The position numbers and the translations under genes are program-made. A stretch of 64,000 nucleotides of DNA from the NCBI RefSeq assembly GCF_000020365.1, contig NC_012109.1, positions 1-64,000 on the forward strand, given 5' to 3'. Positions 6,988-15,901 of the stretch are shown here, one piece after another. The notes below the pieces were generated by a model that was not told the origin of the DNA, did no database searches, and saw only the letters and a program-made list of their open reading frames with translations. The stretch is from Desulforapulum autotrophicum HRM2. Lineage in GTDB: Bacteria > Desulfobacterota > Desulfobacteria > Desulfobacterales > Desulfobacteraceae. Each line of letters opens with the position of its first letter. The first letter of the stretch is position 1.

Positions 6988-8637
6988 ATGGCCATATATC
7001 ATATGTCAGTCAAGCCAGTACAAAGATCAAAGGGCAGATCTGCAACCGCCGCATCCGCTTACCGATCTGCCGAAAAAGTCAAAGACCTTCGAACCGGAGA
7101 AGATTTCGACTACACCAGAAAGGGTGGTGTCGAACATAAAGAGATCATCGGCTCAACATTGAGCCGAGAGGAATTGTGGAATCTTGCAGAATCCACAGAG
7201 ACCAGAAAAAATGCAACGACAGCCAGAGAGTATGAAGTTGCATTGCCGAAAGAACTGGATCTTGAACAATGTATAAACCTCTGCCGTGAATTTGCCGAAA
7301 AACTTAATGCAAAACATGGATGTGCAGTTGATATCTGCATCCATGCTGGCCATACCGATAAAGATACGGGCGAAAGCAACGACAACCGTCACGCACACCT
7401 TTTAACAACGACTCGCCCCATGATCCAGGCGGGAACCGCCCTGGGGCCTGATAAGTGTGAAAGAGAATGGAGCGACAAGAACCGTAAAGAAGCTGGCCTC
7501 TGCTATCGAAACGTTGAATTAAAACAAGAAAGAGAGGAATGGGGAACCCTTGCAAACAAAGCCCTTGCCCTGGCCGGTGAGGAGGCCCGGATCGATCACC
7601 GGAGTCTTAAAGACCAAGGGATCGACCGAGAACCACAAATACACGTAGGCCCCACGGCATCTGCAATGCACAAAAAAGGCAAAGCGGCAGAAAGGGCCTT
7701 GCTCAACGAATACATCAAAGCAAATAATGCAGAGCTTGATCGCTTAGAACAATTAGTTTCGACACACATAGAGAACATTGACGATATCAATCTTGAAATT
7801 GATGACTTGATTTTAGAGGAATATGCCCTCATATACGGTGGTGATCAATATGACGAACCAGCGGAACCAGAAATAACAACGGCCTTGAACCACCCTTCCT
7901 TAGTCCAAGAGAATCAGAATTTAACCCCGAAGGCCCAGGAAGCGGAATCTTTTGATCCCTGGGAACATGAAAATATGCAGGAACCCGAACCGAAGACCCA
8001 GGAACCAGAGGTAACAACTATCTTGAACCACAAACCTTCAGCCCCAGTGCCCCAGGAGTCTGGCCCGAAGGCCAAAAAGATAGAGGTAAAGACCCCCAGG
8101 CCCAAAAAATCTAATAAAAAAGAAATTCGGGCGAGATATGAAGCTGCACAAGCAAAACACCAAGAGATAATAGACTCTTTGAGAGAGTATAAAGAAAATT
8201 TAGAGGGGAATTTAGAAGAAAAAAATTTCGCTGAATCAGCTTTAAACCAATTAAACAAAGAACATAAAGAAAAAAACTTTTTTGTGAAGCTTTTTACAGA
8301 TAAAAAAACAAAAACATATATGTTCGCACTATCTACAATTGAACAGTTAAAAAATTCTATAGATTTTTTAAAAAATAAAATCAAAACAGCGAACATAAAT
8401 CTTAAAATAGCTGAAAAAAATCTCAAAAGACTTGAATCTATGCCCATTGTTGATGAAATTAAAGCAGATATAGAAAGGGAACAAAAAGCATTGGCTTCCA
8501 CGATCCAGGAGCAGAAAACCGACATCCCCAGGGCAACAACCGCCTTGAATCATAAAACGCCAGATCAAGAGGACCAGGGATCTGGCCCGAAGGCCCAGGA
8601 ACCAGAATCGGAAGAGGAATCAGGAATGAGAATGTAA
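6988..8637 (+). CDS. mobA: MobA/MobL-type relaxase (MobQ class)
   Basis: This is a conjugative relaxase that nicks oriT and pilots the transferred strand. From the ATG at 6988 (GGGGGAAAGGA upstream) the protein has 549 residues and begins MAIYHMSVKPVQRSKGRSATAASAYRS, closely following the MobA start pattern; the Tyr of SAYRS is a candidate nicking residue. The metal-binding histidine motif is DNRHAHLLTTTR near residue 148. ARIDHRSLKDQGIDREP is also typical of MobA. The C-terminal half is a Pro/Glu-rich linker with a repeated TTALNH ... GPKAQEPE unit and a long coiled coil; there is no primase domain. An in-frame ATG at 6898 overlaps the oriT repeat and is less likely. Confidence 0.9.
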   Translation: MAIYHMSVKPVQRSKGRSATAASAYRSAEKVKDLRTGEDFDYTRKGGVEHKEIIGSTLSREELWNLAESTETRKNATTAREYEVALPKELDLEQCINLCREFAEKLNAKHGCAVDICIHAGHTDKDTGESNDNRHAHLLTTTRPMIQAGTALGPDKCEREWSDKNRKEAGLCYRNVELKQEREEWGTLANKALALAGEEARIDHRSLKDQGIDREPQIHVGPTASAMHKKGKAAERALLNEYIKANNAELDRLEQLVSTHIENIDDINLEIDDLILEEYALIYGGDQYDEPAEPEITTALNHPSLVQENQNLTPKAQEAESFDPWEHENMQEPEPKTQEPEVTTILNHKPSAPVPQESGPKAKKIEVKTPRPKKSNKKEIRARYEAAQAKHQEIIDSLREYKENLEGNLEEKNFAESALNQLNKEHKEKNFFVKLFTDKKTKTYMFALSTIEQLKNSIDFLKNKIKTANINLKIAEKNLKRLESMPIVDEIKADIEREQKALASTIQEQKTDIPRATTALNHKTPDQEDQGSGPKAQEPESEEESGMRM

Positions 8638-8662
8638 TGTGTTTTAACCCTGAACCTTGACG

Positions 8663-8872
8663 TTACATACTCATAACATTGTCATCGTCATTAATTTGTT
8701 GCCACGTTTTTCGAGTAAAATTACCTTTTCTTTGTGATTCAATACATTTTTTGATACACAGGTCGAGTTTGTTGGTGTCCTGCCGACAACACCGGATACA
8801 TCTCCTAATGTTTGCCCAACATCTTTGTGTTAATCCAATATGGCCGTTCGGCGGTAAAGTATGTTTTTGCAT
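8663..8872 (-). CDS. Small cysteine-rich protein
   Basis: This 69-residue frame contains a central RCWANIRRCIRCCRQ ... LCIKKCIE pattern with seven cysteines, suggestive of a small metal-binding or disulfide-rich fold. A short AAAGGT site lies 5 nt before the ATG. It is convergent with the relaxase gene and is followed upstream by a large hairpin. The family is not recognised. It may be a real small gene or a chance frame. Confidence 0.4.
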   Translation of the reverse strand: MQKHTLPPNGHIGLTQRCWANIRRCIRCCRQDTNKLDLCIKKCIESQRKGNFTRKTWQQINDDDNVMSM

Positions 8873-8930
8873 GTCTACCTTTTTTTATTTTTTTGTTCTT
8901 CTTTTAAAATTATTTGTCTGCCTACAGATC

Positions 8931-9007
8931 CCCTCCCCCACCCTTTTATATAAAAAAAATATCACACCAAAAGCTGATATTTTTCTATGAAAAAGGGTGG
9001 GGGAGGG
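8931..9007. terminator. Very long hairpin, probable bidirectional terminator
   Basis: The 17-bp perfect outer arms (8931-8947 and 8991-9007, CCCTCCCCCACCCTTTT type) continue inward through a nearly perfect AT-rich stem to give roughly 34-bp arms with a ~9-nt loop. It lies between the relaxase gene and the convergent coiled-coil gene. A terminator is the simplest reading; a structured replication or transfer site is possible. Confidence 0.55.
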
Positions 9008-9079
9008 TTTGTCAAACAAAGTATAATCAAAGGGGCCGTTGGAAAAGTATTATGCTTTCCCAAAAAATCCATTACAAGT

Positions 9080-10036
9080 TTAATCGAATCCAGGAAGAGA
9101 TAGAGTTTGATCATCTATTTTATTTTTTTCTGATTTATCTGTTGCCTCTCTCAATTTATTTTCTGCAAAGTTTTTTTGAGATTCTACAAGTTGTTTTTTT
9201 ATGTTTTTTAATTCACCAGATAGCAAACCTTTTTCTTCTGCTGCAGACTTCTCTATTTTATTAATTTGAGAGGCATATTCTTTTTCTATTTGATTGACTT
9301 GAGAAGAACACTCCAGTCTCACAGTATTAATATCTTGCTGTGCAGTGGATAATTTTGTACGAAGACCTGTTACTTCTCCCCGATATTCTTCCACCATCTT
9401 TTTAAGGTCCTCGATACTGCCCTGGTCGTATTTGGTTTGCTGATCTGCAAGGGCAAGGGCAGAATTTTTCTGAGTTAATTCTTTTTCCAACCCGACAACC
9501 GTTTTAGACAACTCACGGGCCTGTTTTGCCTCGATATCTAATTCAGTTATCCGAGTATTCAAACCTGATTCCTTTTCTTTCCAAGAGGACTCTTTTTCTG
9601 CCCAGGCTGACTTTAAGGTCTCCAGGCTTTCAGCTTTTTCTTCAAGTCCGATCACCTGTTTTTTAAGGTTCTCTTTCTCTTCCTGGATAGTTTTTAATTG
9701 CTCGACATTCTCTTTAATTTGGTTCTCAAGCTCCACAACCTTCTTCTGGGCTTCAACCACAGCCTCTTTGGATTTTTCTTCTACAGCTATTTTATCATTG
9801 GATGCAAGCTCAAGGAAAGCACACACGACTCGTTCCACTTGGGACAAGGACTGACGGACTTTAATCTGTTCCTTATATATAGGGGATGAGGTATCTGTGT
9901 CGACCTGGGCCTGGGTATAAGTGGCAATGAGAGTTTCAATAAAATCTTGTCCTGTTCCACCGGCCGCAGCTTGAAGCTCTTTGAATTTTTCTGCAAGGTC
10001 TACATCTACTTTTTGTGACATTGTTGTTTTTTCCAT
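9080..10036 (-). CDS. KfrA-like DNA-binding coiled-coil protein
   Basis: The protein has 318 residues. The N-terminal ~45 residues (MSQKVDVDLAEKFKELQAAAGGTGQDFIETL) are a compact domain shared with the truncated paralogue at 2491-2688. Residues ~75-300 are an unbroken Glu/Lys/Gln-rich coiled coil (for example VVELENQIKENVEQLKTIQEEKENLKK). This layout is that of plasmid KfrA-type proteins, which bind operators near their own promoter and support plasmid stability or nucleoid-like organisation. Two adjacent palindromes upstream (10093-10126) fit autoregulation. The ATG at residue 6 is an alternative start. Assignment rests on architecture, not on confirmed homology. Confidence 0.6.
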   Translation of the reverse strand: MEKTTMSQKVDVDLAEKFKELQAAAGGTGQDFIETLIATYTQAQVDTDTSSPIYKEQIKVRQSLSQVERVVCAFLELASNDKIAVEEKSKEAVVEAQKKVVELENQIKENVEQLKTIQEEKENLKKQVIGLEEKAESLETLKSAWAEKESSWKEKESGLNTRITELDIEAKQARELSKTVVGLEKELTQKNSALALADQQTKYDQGSIEDLKKMVEEYRGEVTGLRTKLSTAQQDINTVRLECSSQVNQIEKEYASQINKIEKSAAEEKGLLSGELKNIKKQLVESQKNFAENKLREATDKSEKNKIDDQTLSLPGFD

Positions 10037-10092
10037 TTTGTTTTTCCTTATTTGTTTTTATTGGTAGACCTTATAACCTTTATTTATAGGTG

Positions 10093-10126
10093 GTCTACTT
10101 AGTAGACTTGTTTACTTAAAGTAAAC
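10093..10126. promoter_or_regulatory. Two adjacent palindromic operators
   Basis: GTCTACTTAGTAGAC (10093-10107) and GTTTACTTAAAGTAAAC (10110-10126) are near-perfect palindromes separated by 2 bp, about 60-90 bp upstream of the coiled-coil gene start. A related GGTAGACC lies around 10061. They are likely binding sites for the protein encoded by that gene. Confidence 0.6.
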
Positions 10127-10303
10127 CTTTCACTTATGATTGTCAATCTATATTCTGGTCTTTTGCTGGGCGAGTGCAGGGTTTTCTAATTGTCTGTGCC
10201 ATAAACAGTTCAAAGATACGGCCCCTTATATATAAGGTAAGGTACAAACATGAAGTTTTACGCTTAATACAAAAAGGACTTTCAATAGCACCGGAGGATA
10301 TAT

Positions 10304-10474
10304 ATGATCATCTATCACGATTTTAAAGCGCCTGTTCAGCCACCAAAAAAAAATATACAAAAAGAGATCGAGATTGTATTGAAAAAGGAGACCGACAATA
10401 TTGCACAGATAGATCAGATAATGGGGGGAATACCATTTGAGGACGCCGTTGCAATGGGATTAATTGAAGAATAA
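10304..10474 (+). CDS. Small 56-residue protein upstream of the phosphoesterase
   Basis: The ATG follows a strong CCGGAGGATATAT site. The product starts MIIYHDFKAPVQPPKKN and is acidic toward its C-terminus (FEDAVAMGLIEE). It ends 18 bp before the metallophosphoesterase start, so the two probably formed an operon. No family was recognised. Codon use and the good ribosome-binding site support a real gene. Confidence 0.6.
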   Translation: MIIYHDFKAPVQPPKKNIQKEIEIVLKKETDNIAQIDQIMGGIPFEDAVAMGLIEE

Positions 10475-10492
10475 GGGTCACACATAAGAAAT

Positions 10493-11164
10493 ATGAAGAT
10501 TCTCTACACGTCTGACTTACATGGAAAATCCTGGAAGTACGATCAGTTGCAAATTGAGGCTCAAAAACATTGTGCAGCCATGGTTATCAATGGTGGAGAT
10601 ATGTTGCCGGCCGGGAAAAGTCTGTTTGACCAGGACAAATTCATTGTTGGCTATCTGCAGGATCACTTTAAGAGCTTCGACAAGATTGGCGTGCCTTATC
10701 TTTGCTTTCCGGGTAATGACGACTTGATAGCCTTTGATCCACTATTTAACGAGGTTTGCCAAAAGTATGAGTTGGTCCATAATATTGCTCAACAAAAAAC
10801 TTCAATCAATAACTTTGAATTTATTGGCATCAACTGGGTTCCAGATTATCCCTTTCGATTGAAAGACCGATGCCGAGTGGATAATCAAAAATTTGTTTTT
10901 GAAAGACAATTCGGGTCTGCCATGCTATCAACCTTGTCTGGCTGGAAAAAGATAGAGCACTGGCAAACTTATGCTCAAAGTTTACCAACCATTGAAGAAG
11001 AACTAAAAAATCTTCCTTTACCGGACTCCATGGAGAAGGCCATCTATGTTATCCATGCTCCACCTGCTTTTGCAGGTCTGGATGTTTGCACCCATGGGAA
11101 ACAAGTAGGCTCCAAAGCTGTTTATTATTTTTTAGAACAATATCAACCATTGATGAGCCTCCAC
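10493..11164 (+). pseudogene. Metallophosphoesterase, 5' part (disrupted)
   Basis: This is a calcineurin-type metallophosphoesterase. Motifs visible are the metal-binding DLH near the N-terminus (MKILYTSDLHGKSW), NGGDMLP, the GNDD motif (CFPGNDDLIAF, in place of GNHD) and VIHAPP near residue 185. The frame is interrupted at 11164 by the IS21-type transposon and reads on to a stop at 11297-11299 inside it. The rest of the gene, including the final GHIH motif, resumes at 15902. Joined, the two parts give about 276 residues, normal for the family. Likely substrates are phosphoesters or nucleotides; unknown here. Confidence 0.8.
11157..11164 (+). repeat. Target duplication, left copy
   Basis: GCCTCCAC here and again at 15902-15909 flank the IS21-type transposon. 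An 8-bp duplication fits IS21-family insertions. Confidence 0.85.
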
Positions 11165-11314
11165 CTATGGCGCTCAGTTAAATTGATACAATTCTGCTCA
11201 GATAAATTGATACGTTGGTTAACAGAGCAGGCCAATACCCCGCCTAAAAAAATAAAATTAGAACCCCGCAGCTATCCCGCAGGCCCCTGCCTTACTTGAT
11301 TAACGGGTGCTCAG

Positions 11315-11851
11315 TTAGCGAAGCTCAATTAAAGCTATTTTGTCAGTTAGAGATTTGATGCAGTCTTCCAGTACCGAGACTCTCTCATGAAGATTCTCAA
11401 TTGTCTGACGCTCATTGTTTCGAAGCTGTGGGGATGTGATTGGGGCAGATGTTGCTAGTGATTTGAAGATGTCACCAAGGACCACCGGTTTGCTTTGTTT
11501 GACAGTATCCCTTGAACGGTTTGGCGTCGGTGGAGGGGAGTGTGCCTCCCTTGATGGGACCGGGATTGTCATTTTTAATGCTTCCAGGTAAGCAACGCTA
11601 TCAATAAAGCTCAGCTCTTTGACAGTCATCACAAGGTCAATTGTGTTATAGTTTTTTTGACAATTAAAACAGCGTGCCAGATTTGTCTTTGGGTTAATAC
11701 CGGTGTTGAACCCGTTGCAAACAGGGCATTGGAACCTATAACACCCTTCCTGGGTTTTTGAAGGTATGGCCATGGTTTCAATCAGCCTGTCTATAAGGAT
11801 GTGGTTACGAAGGGTAAATAGATGTTCACGGGTATAACGGGAACCGGCCAT
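11315..11851 (-). CDS. CHC2-type zinc-finger protein of the transposon
   Basis: The protein has 178 residues. CPVCNGF ... NLARCFNCQKNYNTIDLVM (residues ~38-75) is a CHC2/DnaG-primase-like zinc ribbon with two CxxC pairs. After a Pro/Ser-rich linker the last ~35 residues form a coiled coil (TIENLHERVSVLEDCIKSLTDKIALIEL). It has no catalytic primase domain. It starts 8 bp after the istB-type gene and is cotranscribed. It may bind DNA or replication forks during target choice; this is inference. Confidence 0.65.
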   Translation of the reverse strand: MAGSRYTREHLFTLRNHILIDRLIETMAIPSKTQEGCYRFQCPVCNGFNTGINPKTNLARCFNCQKNYNTIDLVMTVKELSFIDSVAYLEALKMTIPVPSREAHSPPPTPNRSRDTVKQSKPVVLGDIFKSLATSAPITSPQLRNNERQTIENLHERVSVLEDCIKSLTDKIALIELR

Positions 11852-11859
11852 GGCAGTTC

Positions 11860-12621
11860 CTACCCTTGTCCGGTATTCAGCTTTGCTCGCAAGCTTACAC
11901 AGTCCTTCATGTTGATTACATGGCTGTTTTCTGTCAAACGGTCAATAAGCGCAGCCGTCAGTTGGTTGTTTTGCAAGAAGGTGGTCCATTGAGCAAACCC
12001 GAGATTTGAGGTGATTAACGTGGTCTTTCTTTTATGTCGCCGTTGCATCAGTGTAAAAAATAAACCTACCTGGATCGGCTCTATCTCCACGTAGCCCAAC
12101 TCATCGATCAGAAGAGTGTCGTATCCCTCGAACATCTTGATGATTTTTGCTTCAGTATGATCTGCAACCGATTGATACAGCAGTTCAACAAGTTCAGGGA
12201 AGGTTATAAAACGGCCCTTGTATCCCTTATTGATGTCCTGCATCAAAAAGGATGTGGCAAGTCCAGTCTTTCCGGTGCCCGTGGAGCCTATCCAGATTAT
12301 GTTCTGTCGTTGTTCCATGTAGTCCGAGTCATAAATGTTAATGACTTTTTTCCTGGATAGATTGGGTTGCCGGTCAAACGGGAAGGTCTCCATGACATAC
12401 CTTTCCGGTATGCATGCTTTGCTGATCCGAAGTTTTCTGGAGTTCTCTTTCTTGATGGTATATTCATTTTGGATGATCTCTTTCAAGAGTCTTGTGTGCG
12501 AGTAGTTATCCTGACCCGCAGTCGTCAGATAGCTGTTCCAATTTGCCAATAATCCTGGTAGCCGGATATACTTGAGCATAGCTTCCAATTCTTTATCCAT
12601 GGGTATCCTCCAGATCGTCAT
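11860..12621 (-). CDS. istB: IstB-type AAA+ transposition helper ATPase
   Basis: The protein has 253 residues. It shows Walker A GSTGTGKTGLA near residue 112, Walker B DTLLIDELGYVE near residue 170 and a sensor motif TSNLGF near residue 205, all typical of IstB/DnaC-like ATPases that select target DNA and activate IstA. The N-terminal ~95 residues match the IstB helical domain. The start overlaps the end of the transposase gene by 29 bp on the same strand. Confidence 0.88.
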   Translation of the reverse strand: MTIWRIPMDKELEAMLKYIRLPGLLANWNSYLTTAGQDNYSHTRLLKEIIQNEYTIKKENSRKLRISKACIPERYVMETFPFDRQPNLSRKKVINIYDSDYMEQRQNIIWIGSTGTGKTGLATSFLMQDINKGYKGRFITFPELVELLYQSVADHTEAKIIKMFEGYDTLLIDELGYVEIEPIQVGLFFTLMQRRHKRKTTLITSNLGFAQWTTFLQNNQLTAALIDRLTENSHVINMKDCVSLRAKLNTGQG

Positions 12622-14095
12622 AAGTGGTCAGGTCTACTTCATCGGCGAACTGCCCCTCAAGAAAGCTTTTACGGTTTATGTACGTCATATCCACATCAGG
12701 GCTTTGGATTTTGCAATTTCCCTGTTGCATCTTGAGAACGGCAATTCGTTTAATGGTTTCAATATCGGTGATGCGATAGGTTAAGGCTCTCGCAATTGCT
12801 GCGATAAACAATGAGGGCGTCAGTTTTTGGTTCAGGCTGTACATTTGCCGGATGAACCCATGACGTTTTTTACCACTCATCGGTATTACAAATTCATCTA
12901 TGTACTTACTCACTTCAGAGGAGAGCTCTCTCAAAAGTTTTTCCTGGTTTATTGTTGGTTTTTTTCGGTTGCGAGGCTGACGTATGGGCGGTGGTTGCCC
13001 GTCTGGTCCTATCTTTTTATTCTTCGTACCTTCTGGTGGAAGTTGATACTCCCCAAGACACTGCCTGTTGAGATAGATTTTAAGATGGTCGCTGTATTCC
13101 AGGGCAATCACGTCATGACGACCGGTTCCCGGTACCCAATAATAATTGCCGTCAACGGGTATATACCCGTATTGATCGGTGACTCTCTGATGTTCACGGT
13201 AAGGCTGTGTAATGAATGCGGGCATTTTCGTCAGGAATGTCTGTTCATGGGCAAACAGCTTCTCGGGGATCAGTCTGGTTTTAGCCATAGGCCGGTTCGG
13301 CATCCGCACCGTCGCCCAGGCTAACCCTTGTTGATTGAGGTCTTCGAACGTCTTAAAGGTTCGGCCGGGAATGAAGTTTGTCTCCGTTGTATAAAAGCTC
13401 CTTTCATTGCCGGCTTTTCTGTTGGGATGATTTTTCTCGTGACAGACAAATTCAAATCCGTACTGGGCTGCAAATCGTTCCATTTCAGGAACAATCACAG
13501 CATTCCTGCCGAGCCCCCGCAGACGGGCCAGGTTGGTATTGTCAATGATGCATTCCCGGGCAGCATATCCCCAGAACATTAGTGCCTCATGTAAAAAGCA
13601 TTTCATGGTAAATCGATCAAAATGACGGTAGAACTTCAGATAACGAACCTTGGAGTAGCGCCAGTAAATGATGCTGGCAACAACCCTGATTCGAACATCA
13701 CCTATCGGCAGGACGTAGGTGGTGGTGTCATGCTGCATCTCCTGCCCTGGCTGATCAGGAACCTGGCTACAACGTTTATTCTTCTTGCTGTTACCAAGGT
13801 CAAGCTCACGGATCATCCGGGTTAATGTTGAATAACCAACATCAAGCTTATGCTCTTCCGTAAGAATTTCATGGATCCGCTGGTTCCAGCCGTTACACTC
13901 CTGGTAAACTTTTTTCAGAAGAGCCTCGTCAATCGTGATTTTATCTTTGCGGAGCGGTTCCGGTATCAAACCTTGCTGTTGGATAATGGATATTACCGTG
14001 TTGACAGAGATGCCCATATTGCGGGCTATTGTCCGCAGGCTCATTCCCTCTTTATGTAGATAATAGATTGCCTGGCGTTTGTCTTGATCGATCAT
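12593..14095 (-). CDS. istA: IstA-type DDE transposase
   Basis: The protein has 500 residues. An N-terminal helix-turn-helix (GMSLRTIARNMGISVNTVISII) and a second HTH (~60-105) are followed by an integrase core with Asp in MQHDTTTYV, Asp in ECIIDNTNLA and Glu in RKAGNERSFY, giving the DDE triad. The C-terminal part is a beta-barrel-like domain (GYIPVDGNYYWVPGTGRHDVIALEY) typical of IS21 transposases. It overlaps the ParB-like gene upstream by 44 bp and the istB gene downstream. Confidence 0.88.
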   Translation of the reverse strand: MIDQDKRQAIYYLHKEGMSLRTIARNMGISVNTVISIIQQQGLIPEPLRKDKITIDEALLKKVYQECNGWNQRIHEILTEEHKLDVGYSTLTRMIRELDLGNSKKNKRCSQVPDQPGQEMQHDTTTYVLPIGDVRIRVVASIIYWRYSKVRYLKFYRHFDRFTMKCFLHEALMFWGYAARECIIDNTNLARLRGLGRNAVIVPEMERFAAQYGFEFVCHEKNHPNRKAGNERSFYTTETNFIPGRTFKTFEDLNQQGLAWATVRMPNRPMAKTRLIPEKLFAHEQTFLTKMPAFITQPYREHQRVTDQYGYIPVDGNYYWVPGTGRHDVIALEYSDHLKIYLNRQCLGEYQLPPEGTKNKKIGPDGQPPPIRQPRNRKKPTINQEKLLRELSSEVSKYIDEFVIPMSGKKRHGFIRQMYSLNQKLTPSLFIAAIARALTYRITDIETIKRIAVLKMQQGNCKIQSPDVDMTYINRKSFLEGQFADEVDLTTYDDLEDTHG

Positions 14096-14999
14096 AAAGT
14101 GCCCTCATGGATTGTTCAAATGGTGTTATATGATCTAATAATTCTTTGGTAAGAAGATTAGCCTGGGCCAGGAATGCACCACTTGTAAGGCGATTGTCAT
14201 AACTTTTGACACAAATGCGCTGCATTTTCCTGAGCGCTTGCTCAAGATCTGTGAGCATCCGCTGTTCATCGCCTATACACCCAGTCTCAGGTTTGGTTGT
14301 TTCCTTCAACTGCTTCAGGCACCATGGGATATTACCCACTTCTATCTGTTTGCGCAGTTCGTCCGATCCCTTAAAGTACCCATGGGCAAGCGTTCTGATC
14401 TCACGGATACTCAAATGCATACCGGATACAACAGTCACAAATGTATTCACCTCTTTTTTTGTCACTGCGTTTATACGTATAAACGGACGCAGAATATACA
14501 GGTAGGCATAGGCAGGGAATCGACCATTAAAAATAGCGGCTTTAACGCACTCGCTCATGTCGACCATGATGCCGCTACGTACACTCACCCAGGCCTTACT
14601 TTTTTCAAGTAGGAGGGCAATATCGGCAGTACCCATGGCATGAACACCCTGAAGTTCATCGATCAACCGGGCCTGTTCAAGAATCGTAAGGGATTTGGTC
14701 GTGGAACGGCGCAGTAATTCAAGGATGCCAACAGCTTCATCCTGTCCAAGACTATACCAGGGAACAATACCAATGTTGAGTTTCTTGGCACATCGTACCC
14801 GTTTGAAGCCATTGAGAAGAATCTTGGGACCGTCCACCGGCGCAACACCTTCCAAGGGTTCCCGGATACCATGGTTCAAGACAGAGTTAATAAGAGCCTG
14901 CTCCTCTACCTTTGAACGAAGGCGATACGATTCGTAACGAAGATCTATTTCCGACAATTCAATCTGTTCAATCATGGTGGCTCTCCTGGTCATGGTCAT
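14052..14999 (-). CDS. ParB-like nuclease-domain protein of the transposon
   Basis: The protein has 315 residues. Residues ~10-85 (IELSEIDLRYESYRLRSKVEEQALINSVLNHGIREPLEG ... LLNGFKRVRCAKKL) follow the ParB N-terminal (CTP-binding/nuclease-like) fold, with the NGF[KH]R motif. An HTH-like segment follows (LTILEQARLIDELQGVHAMGTADIALLLEKSKAWVSVR), the usual ParB KorB-type arrangement. An internal ATG at residue 9 is also possible. The gene overlaps the transposase start, so expression is coupled. It is not next to parA, so a role in transposition, such as target binding or immunity, is more likely than partition. Confidence 0.75.
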   Translation of the reverse strand: MTMTRRATMIEQIELSEIDLRYESYRLRSKVEEQALINSVLNHGIREPLEGVAPVDGPKILLNGFKRVRCAKKLNIGIVPWYSLGQDEAVGILELLRRSTTKSLTILEQARLIDELQGVHAMGTADIALLLEKSKAWVSVRSGIMVDMSECVKAAIFNGRFPAYAYLYILRPFIRINAVTKKEVNTFVTVVSGMHLSIREIRTLAHGYFKGSDELRKQIEVGNIPWCLKQLKETTKPETGCIGDEQRMLTDLEQALRKMQRICVKSYDNRLTSGAFLAQANLLTKELLDHITPFEQSMRALYDRSRQTPGNLLST

Positions 15000-15061
15000 G
15001 AAAAAGGATGAATAACCATATCAAATCCTTTTTGCCCATGTCCATCGTGCCATCTTTGCAA

Positions 15062-15541
15062 TCACGGACCAAAGTTCGTGTAACCTGGTGATATTGTTTT
15101 AATCTCTACGATTATCGCATCCATCTTTGCAATCAATTCTGGTTCCAGAGGAACCAGCCTGTATTTGCCTGATATCACAGCATTTTGCTTTGATAACGCA
15201 TCCATCTTTGCAATCGGTTCATGAGGTGGGGATTCTTGGGCTTTTTTACCCCGCCTGGCATTGCGGTAGCGTTGCTTTTCACGGTTCGCATCTGTATACC
15301 GCTTGTTTTTCTGACGGTACTGCTTCCAGTAATCGGGGTTATTGTCGGACCAGTCCTGTTGAGATGATTTTTGATCCTCATGATACGTCTGATCAGATTC
15401 CATTTTTTCTTTTTGCCACATCCTCTTCCTGGCAAGCTGACATTTCTCTCTTTTGCAGTAATCATGTTTTTTTACTTTGTTGCATACTATGAAAAGGCGG
15501 CCACAGTGACGGCAACGTCGCTTTTTAATATTCATCTGCAC
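15062..15541 (-). CDS. C4 zinc-finger basic protein of the transposon
   Basis: The protein has 159 residues. The N-terminus has a zinc-finger pattern (RRCRHCGRLF ... HDYCKREKCQLARKRMWQKEK), followed by a Tyr/Arg-rich helical stretch (NPDYWKQYRQKNKRY). The C-terminus repeats a short IAKMDA unit twice, reflecting a GCATCCATCTTTGCAATC repeat in the DNA; a third, partial copy lies just beyond the stop at 15050. It is the first gene of the transposon operon. Similar small zinc-finger proteins accompany IS21-type elements in Desulfobacterota and Planctomycetes, from memory. It probably binds DNA. Confidence 0.6.
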   Translation of the reverse strand: MQMNIKKRRCRHCGRLFIVCNKVKKHDYCKREKCQLARKRMWQKEKMESDQTYHEDQKSSQQDWSDNNPDYWKQYRQKNKRYTDANREKQRYRNARRGKKAQESPPHEPIAKMDALSKQNAVISGKYRLVPLEPELIAKMDAIIVEIKTISPGYTNFGP

Positions 15542-15901
15542 CTCCGTTTAAGCATGATGCAGTATAAAGGACGTAGCTCTATCTGTGATTAAAAATTATT
15601 TTGTACAATGGGTTGGGGAAGATAGGGGAAGGGTTAAGATATAAAATATTGTAACGTCCTAATTCGCGGAATTGACCTTCTTCATTTTATTCAAAAAAAG
15701 GCGGGGTAAGCGGGGTGTTAAATGTGGTTAGTTTTAAGGCGGGATAAAGCTGCGGGATAGCCTCCTTTAAATCGTTGATCAAATCGTTAGATTATTTTGT
15801 CAGTAGAGGCGTTATATCTATTGCAGGGTATAGCAGGAAGGTAAAGGGAGGTGTATCAATTTATATGAGCATGGGTGTATCAATTTAGCTGAGCGCCATA
15901 G
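15542..15901. other. Right end of the IS21-type transposon, promoter region
   Basis: There is no gene. It holds the two outer transposase-binding repeats (GTATCAATTTA at 15853 and 15876) and must contain the promoter of the five-gene minus-strand operon. No clear -35/-10 pair was chosen. Confidence 0.5.

Larger units (their letters stand above)
11165..15901. mobile_element. Enlarged IS21-family transposon, 4737 bp
   Basis: The terminal inverted repeats of about 25 bp (CTATGGCGCTCAG followed by TTAAATTGATAC, one mismatch) are flanked by an 8-bp duplication. At each end the GCTCA...TAAATTGATAC block is repeated once more internally (around 11195-11215 and 15852-15870), as in the multiple transposase-binding sites of IS21. 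On the minus strand it carries a C4 zinc-finger gene, a ParB-like gene, an istA-type transposase, an istB-type ATPase and a CHC2-type zinc-finger gene. Standard IS21 elements are about 2-2.5 kb with only istAB. All genes look intact and the ends are well preserved, so it may still be active. Confidence 0.85.

Noticed and set aside
7914-8525. 203-codon minus-strand frame
   Set aside because: It is antisense to the relaxase coiled-coil region; Phe/Ser-rich shadow of Lys/Glu codons with no start signal.
14052-14999. ParB-like protein as partner of the ParA at 181
   Set aside because: It lies inside a transposon operon, overlaps the transposase gene and is 13 kb from parA, so a partition role is unlikely.
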